Source: Sphingomonadaceae bacterium
Lineage (GTDB): Bacteria > Pseudomonadota > Alphaproteobacteria > Sphingomonadales > Sphingomonadaceae
DNA length: 8,333 nucleotides
Direction of reading: 5' to 3'
NCBI GenBank assembly: GCA_019239785.1
Contig: JAFAZM010000105.1
Coordinates: 1-8,333, forward strand
Position numbers and translations under genes: made by a program. Each line of letters begins with the position of its first letter. The stretch's first letter is position 1. Shown here piece after piece: positions 5,639 to 8,333 of this stretch. Below the pieces are notes generated by a model. It had not been told where the DNA came from and searched no databases. It saw nothing but the letters and a program-made list of their open reading frames with translations.

Positions 5639-7080
5639 GCCAAAGCCTCCACCGCGGCGCGGAACGCCTCGCCGCGGGCCTCATAATCGCGGAACTGGTC
5701 GAACGAGGCGCAGGCCGGCGAAAGCAGGACCACCTCGCCCGGTGCCGCCGCGCGGGCGGCGTCGCTCACCGCCGCGGGCAGCACGCCGGACTCAGTGACC
5801 GGGACCCTTCCCTCGAGCAGACGCGCGAACATCGGGCCTGATTCGCCGATCGTGTAGGCGGCGCGGACATGGCCGAGCTGCGCCTCGCACGGCCCCAGGC
5901 TATCGGTCTTGGCCCGCCCACCGACAATCCAGTGGATATACGGATAAGCGGCGAGCGCCGGCGCGGTGCTGTCCGGGTTGGTCGCCTTGCTGTCGTTGAT
6001 GAAGAGGATGCCGTTCTTCTCGGCGACGCGCTGCATGCGGTGGGGGAGGCCGGGATAGGTGCGGAGGCTTCGACCTATGATATCCGCCTCAACGCCGAGG
6101 ACCTGAGCCGCGGCTGCCGCTGCCCTCACATTCTGAAGGTTATGAGGCCCTTGGAGCGCGGGCCAATTCCCCTGCGCGCGTTCGAGCTCATTCTGAAATT
6201 CCGTGATCGCTTCGTGACCGATCACAGCCTCGACCAAGGCTGGAAGGTACAAGGTCATCGCTTCCGGATCGGCTTGGTCATCGTGCCCGAACAGGATAGC
6301 AGCTCCAGCACGCGACTGCATTTCGAACAGGCGAAGCTTGGAACCGCGATACGCTTCGAAACTCTCGTAACGATCGAGATGATCCGGGGTGACATTGAGC
6401 AGGACTGCGACGTCGCAGTCGAGGCTGTAGGTCAGGTCGATCTGGTAGCTCGATAGCTCCAGCACATAGATGCCGCCCGCGGGCAGCGGGTCCTGGGCGA
6501 GGATCGGGAGGCCGATATTGCCGCCCATCTCGGTGGGGATGCCGGCGGTCTCGAGGATGTGGTGGATCAGCGCGGTCGTCGTCGATTTGCCGTTGGTGCC
6601 GGTGATGCCGACCACCTTGTGCGGCGGCAGGCTGGGGCGGGCTTGGGCGAAAAGCTCGATGTCGCCGATGACGGGCACGCCGGCCTTCGCGGCGTGGGCG
6701 GCGATCGGGTGCTTGTTGAGGGGCACGCCGGGGGAAACGACGACGCTGTCATAGCCGGTAAGGTCGATCGTGAGCGGATCGGCGATTTCGAGCAAATCCT
6801 CCCCGGGACGGGGAGGGGGACCGTTCGCCGCAGGCGAATGGTGGAGGGGGGGCTGTGCCAGGTTCGGAGCCCCCTCCACCATGCTGCGCATGGTCCCCCT
6901 CCCCGTCCCGGGGTGGAGCTTGGAGGCTGCGTCCTTCGCCTTGGCCCGCGCATCCTCGCGGTCGTCCCACGCCGTCACCCGGGCGCCGCTCGCGAGCAGC
7001 GCCTCGACGGTGGCCAGGCCCGAGCGCGCCAGGCCGAGCACGGCGTAGCGTTTGCCGCTGAAGGCGGGGCTCGTGATCAC
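5635..7080 (-). CDS. murD: UDP-N-acetylmuramoyl-L-alanine--D-glutamate ligase MurD with in-frame palindromic insert
   Basis: Cytoplasmic ATP-dependent ligase adding D-Glu to UDP-MurNAc-L-Ala. At 481 residues it is about 40 longer than the usual 430-450. Key motifs are the N-terminal UDP-binding VLGLARSGLAT (14-24), SPGVPLNKHP (116-125), P-loop GITGTNGKSTTT (158-169), ELSSYQ (208-213), NVTPDHLDRY (229-238), SKLRLFE (247-253, with Lys248 at the expected carbamylated position), GPHNLQN (311-317), FINDSKATNPDST (360-372) and SPACASFDQF (454-463). The extra length is residues about 56-94, encoded by a 113-bp palindrome at 6801-6913. The insert lies in domain 1 between the strand ending AWDDRE (37-42) and the strand before SPGV. 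The rest is intact, so I call it functional. The GTG at 7080 overlaps the mraY stop as GTGA and gives the normal MurD N-terminus; the frame is open further upstream only as a shadow of mraY. GC drops in the central part (about 6060-6470). Confidence 0.96.
   Translation of the reverse strand: MITSPAFSGKRYAVLGLARSGLATVEALLASGARVTAWDDREDARAKAKDAASKLHPGTGRGTMRSMVEGAPNLAQPPLHHSPAANGPPPRPGEDLLEIADPLTIDLTGYDSVVVSPGVPLNKHPIAAHAAKAGVPVIGDIELFAQARPSLPPHKVVGITGTNGKSTTTALIHHILETAGIPTEMGGNIGLPILAQDPLPAGGIYVLELSSYQIDLTYSLDCDVAVLLNVTPDHLDRYESFEAYRGSKLRLFEMQSRAGAAILFGHDDQADPEAMTLYLPALVEAVIGHEAITEFQNELERAQGNWPALQGPHNLQNVRAAAAAAQVLGVEADIIGRSLRTYPGLPHRMQRVAEKNGILFINDSKATNPDSTAPALAAYPYIHWIVGGRAKTDSLGPCEAQLGHVRAAYTIGESGPMFARLLEGRVPVTESGVLPAAVSDAARAAAPGEVVLLSPACASFDQFRDYEARGEAFRAAVEALA
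5646..5650 (-). promoter_or_regulatory. Shine-Dalgarno site of ftsW
   Basis: GGAGG on the minus strand, inside the 3' end of murD and seven bases before the ftsW ATG. It is the best-formed ribosome-binding site in the window and fixes the ftsW start. Confidence 0.65.
6060..6470. other. Lower-GC segment inside murD
   Basis: A hand count gives 134 G+C in 240 bases (56%) for 6181-6420. One sampled 60-base stretch in murB (1021-1080) has 75%, and one in mraY (7741-7800) has 65%. The minus-strand codons here include GAA, CTT, CGT, GGT, GCT, CCA, AGT and ATA, which are scarce in neighbouring genes. The encoded part covers roughly MurD residues 205-340, including the central ligase domain, and all motifs are intact. 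A recombination import from a lower-GC relative is one reading; relaxed codon choice is another. Confidence 0.5.
6801..6913. repeat. 113-bp palindromic element inserted in frame within murD
   Basis: Outer arms 6801-6822 and 6892-6913 are a perfect 22-bp inverted repeat. Inside lie TTCGCC/GGCGAA (6824-6829 / 6833-6838, loop GCA), CCATGC/GCATGG (6879-6884 / 6888-6893, loop TGC), and a central TGGAGGGGG/CCCCCTCCA stem (6842-6850 / 6870-6878). The whole unit can fold into a cruciform with two side hairpins. It falls in murD codons 56-94 with no stop in the coding frame, giving the Pro/Gly/His/Arg-rich insert that starts HPGTGRGTMRSMVEG and ends GPPPRPGE. I see no clear target-site duplication. 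In-frame palindromic insertions in coding genes are known from Rickettsia (RPE elements); this one is not obviously related in sequence. Confidence 0.9.
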
Positions 7081-8147
7081 CGCAGCTTCAACGTGGCCAG
7101 TCCGGCCAGCGCCAGGACGAAGGCGACGATCCAGAAGCGGATTACCACGGTCGGCTCCGACCAGCCGAGCTGCTCGAAATGGTGGTGGATCGGGGCCATG
7201 CGGAAGACGCGCTTGCCGGTGCGCTTGTAGACGATGACCTGGATGATCACCGACATCGCCTCCAGCACGAACAGGCCGCCGACGATCCCGAGCACGATCT
7301 CGTGCCGGCAGGCGACCGCGATCGCGCCGAGCGCGCCGCCGAGCGCCAGGCTGCCGGTGTCGCCCATGAAGACCGCGGCGGGCGGTGCGTTGAACCAGAG
7401 GAAGGCGAGGCCGGCGCCGATGATCGCGGTGCAGAGCACGGTCAGCTCGCCGACGCCGAGCACGTGCGGGATGCCGAGATAGGAGGCGAACTTCGCATTG
7501 CCGACCAGATAGGCGATGATCACGAAGGCCAGGCTTGCGATGATCACCGGCATCGTCGCCAGCCCGTCCAGCCCGTCGGTCAAATTCACCGCATTGCCGA
7601 AGGCGACGACGACGAAGGCGGCGAAGACGACGTAGAAAGCGTGCAGGTCGATCACCGGCCCGTTGTAGAAGGGGATGTAGAGGTCGGTGCCCGCCCCCCA
7701 GGTGATCACGCCGCAGCCGATCCCGGCGACGAGGAACTCGGCGAGCAGCCGCATCCGGCCGGAGATGCCGGCATGGTGGCGCTTCTTCACCTTGTCGTAA
7801 TCGTCGAGGAAGCCGATCATCCCGAAGCCGATGGTGATGAAGAGGCACGCCCAGACGAACTTGTTGTGCAGGTCCATCCAGAGCAGCATCGAGACCGCGA
7901 CCGAGGTCAGGATCATCAGCCCGCCCATCGTCGGCGTGCCGCGCTTGGCGAGGTGGGAGAGCGGGCCGTCGTCGCGGATCGGCTGGCCCTTGCCCTGGCG
8001 CACCCGCAGCCAGCCGATGAATTTCGGCCCGATCAGCAGGCCGAGGAACAGGGCCGTCGCCGCGCCGGCGCCGGCGCGGAAGGTGATGTAGCGGATGAGG
8101 TTGAGCGCCCCCGGGTAGCCTAATTGCTCTGCGATCCAAAGAAACAT
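7077..8147 (-). CDS. mraY: Phospho-N-acetylmuramoyl-pentapeptide transferase MraY
   Basis: Polytopic inner-membrane enzyme that transfers phospho-MurNAc-pentapeptide from UDP to undecaprenyl phosphate, forming lipid I. It has 356 residues, the usual length, with about ten hydrophobic segments. Signatures are KRGTPTMGG (68-76), FLDDYDKVKK (113-122; Asp115 and Asp116 match the catalytic pair), GNAVNLTDGLDGLA (184-197), FMGDTGSLALGG (260-271; Asp263 conserved) and the HHHFEQLGW loop (321-329) typical of MraY, as opposed to WecA. The ATG at 8147 shares one base with the murF stop (TGATG). The stop overlaps the murD GTG as GTGA. The Shine-Dalgarno is weak (GGGA), consistent with coupling to murF. 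Confidence 0.98.
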   Translation of the reverse strand: MFLWIAEQLGYPGALNLIRYITFRAGAGAATALFLGLLIGPKFIGWLRVRQGKGQPIRDDGPLSHLAKRGTPTMGGLMILTSVAVSMLLWMDLHNKFVWACLFITIGFGMIGFLDDYDKVKKRHHAGISGRMRLLAEFLVAGIGCGVITWGAGTDLYIPFYNGPVIDLHAFYVVFAAFVVVAFGNAVNLTDGLDGLATMPVIIASLAFVIIAYLVGNAKFASYLGIPHVLGVGELTVLCTAIIGAGLAFLWFNAPPAAVFMGDTGSLALGGALGAIAVACRHEIVLGIVGGLFVLEAMSVIIQVIVYKRTGKRVFRMAPIHHHFEQLGWSEPTVVIRFWIVAFVLALAGLATLKLR

Positions 8148-8333
8148 CAGTCGGTCCCGCCCGCCAGCGCTTCGACGAGCGCCGCCAGGCCGATGGAGTT
8201 GGAGCCCTTGACGAGCATCGCGTCGCCCGGGGCGATCGCTGCGCGCGCAAGCGGTATGGCCGCCGCCGCGTCGGGCACATGCGCCAAATCGACCTGGCCT
8301 TCAATGGCTTTTGCAAGCGGCTCCATGCCGTCG
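8147..8333 (-). CDS. murF: MurF, UDP-MurNAc-tripeptide--D-Ala-D-Ala ligase, C-terminal fragment
   Basis: Only the last 61 residues and the stop (8149-8147) are present; the rest lies beyond position 8333. The fragment ends in GDAMLVKGSNSIGLAALVEAL, matching the characteristic MurF C-terminal pattern of a hydrophobic strand, VKGS, a helix and a short tail. MurF attaches D-Ala-D-Ala to the UDP-MurNAc-tripeptide, completing the cytoplasmic muropeptide used by MraY, the next gene. The murF-mraY order is the standard dcw arrangement. The call rests on this motif plus context, since the catalytic domains are outside the window. Confidence 0.9.
   Translation of the reverse strand, partial: DGMEPLAKAIEGQVDLAHVPDAAAAIPLARAAIAPGDAMLVKGSNSIGLAALVEALAGGTD

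Noticed and set aside
4481..5686. Plus-strand open frame of 401 codons opposite ftsW
   Set aside because: Extremely Glu/His/Asp/Gln/Arg-rich, which is the antisense image of hydrophobic membrane segments; not a plausible protein.
6801..6913. murD as a pseudogene disrupted by the palindrome
   Set aside because: The element is in frame, has no stop, and all catalytic motifs downstream are intact. MurD is indispensable and no second copy is visible here.
7179..8123. Plus-strand open frame of 314 codons opposite mraY
   Set aside because: Same antisense pattern of charged residues mirroring transmembrane codons, without a ribosome-binding site or family motif.
5635..8316. A single 893-codon minus-strand frame, read as a fusion protein upstream of murD
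   Set aside because: The part before 7080 is an off-frame reading of mraY and murF. The true MurD N-terminus begins at the GTG at 7080.
1..8333. CRISPR array, tRNA/rRNA genes, transposase genes, defence or phage genes
   Set aside because: None seen; almost every base belongs to the cell-wall genes or to the three repeat elements.

Overview
The window is an 8.3 kb piece of the dcw (division and cell wall) cluster of a GC-rich alphaproteobacterium, most likely a sphingomonad. The lineage call rests on gene order, high GC with GC-rich third codon positions, the protein sequences, and dispersed palindromic repeats of a kind I remember as common in sphingomonad genomes. It is an inference, not a search result.

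All genes lie on the minus strand, so transcription runs from high to low coordinates: murF (3' end only, 8333-8147), mraY (8147-7077), murD (7080-5635), ftsW (5638-4442), a repeat-filled spacer, murG (4239-3070), murC (3073-1661), murB (1664-765), a second repeat-filled spacer, and ddlB (647 to beyond position 1). No gene lies on the plus strand, and I see no convincing promoter or terminator. The window looks like the interior of one long operon.

The genes form a pathway. MurB and MurC make UDP-MurNAc and UDP-MurNAc-L-Ala. MurD adds D-Glu. Ddl supplies D-Ala-D-Ala, which MurF attaches. MraY moves the finished muropeptide onto undecaprenyl phosphate (lipid I), MurG adds GlcNAc (lipid II), and FtsW polymerises lipid II at the septum.

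The genes are packed with 1-4 base stop/start overlaps (TGATG, GTGA or ATGA), which suggests translational coupling throughout. Three palindromic repeat elements interrupt this packing. One sits inside the murD reading frame, in frame, and adds about 38-40 residues to the first domain of an essential enzyme. The other two fill the ftsW-murG and murB-ddlB junctions. Each of those is crossed by a small open frame that starts on an ATGA overlap with the upstream gene and stops at the start codon of the downstream gene. So all three elements are potentially translated, and coupling may survive the insertions. This is the most interesting content of the window. A lower-GC patch in the middle of murD is a separate oddity.
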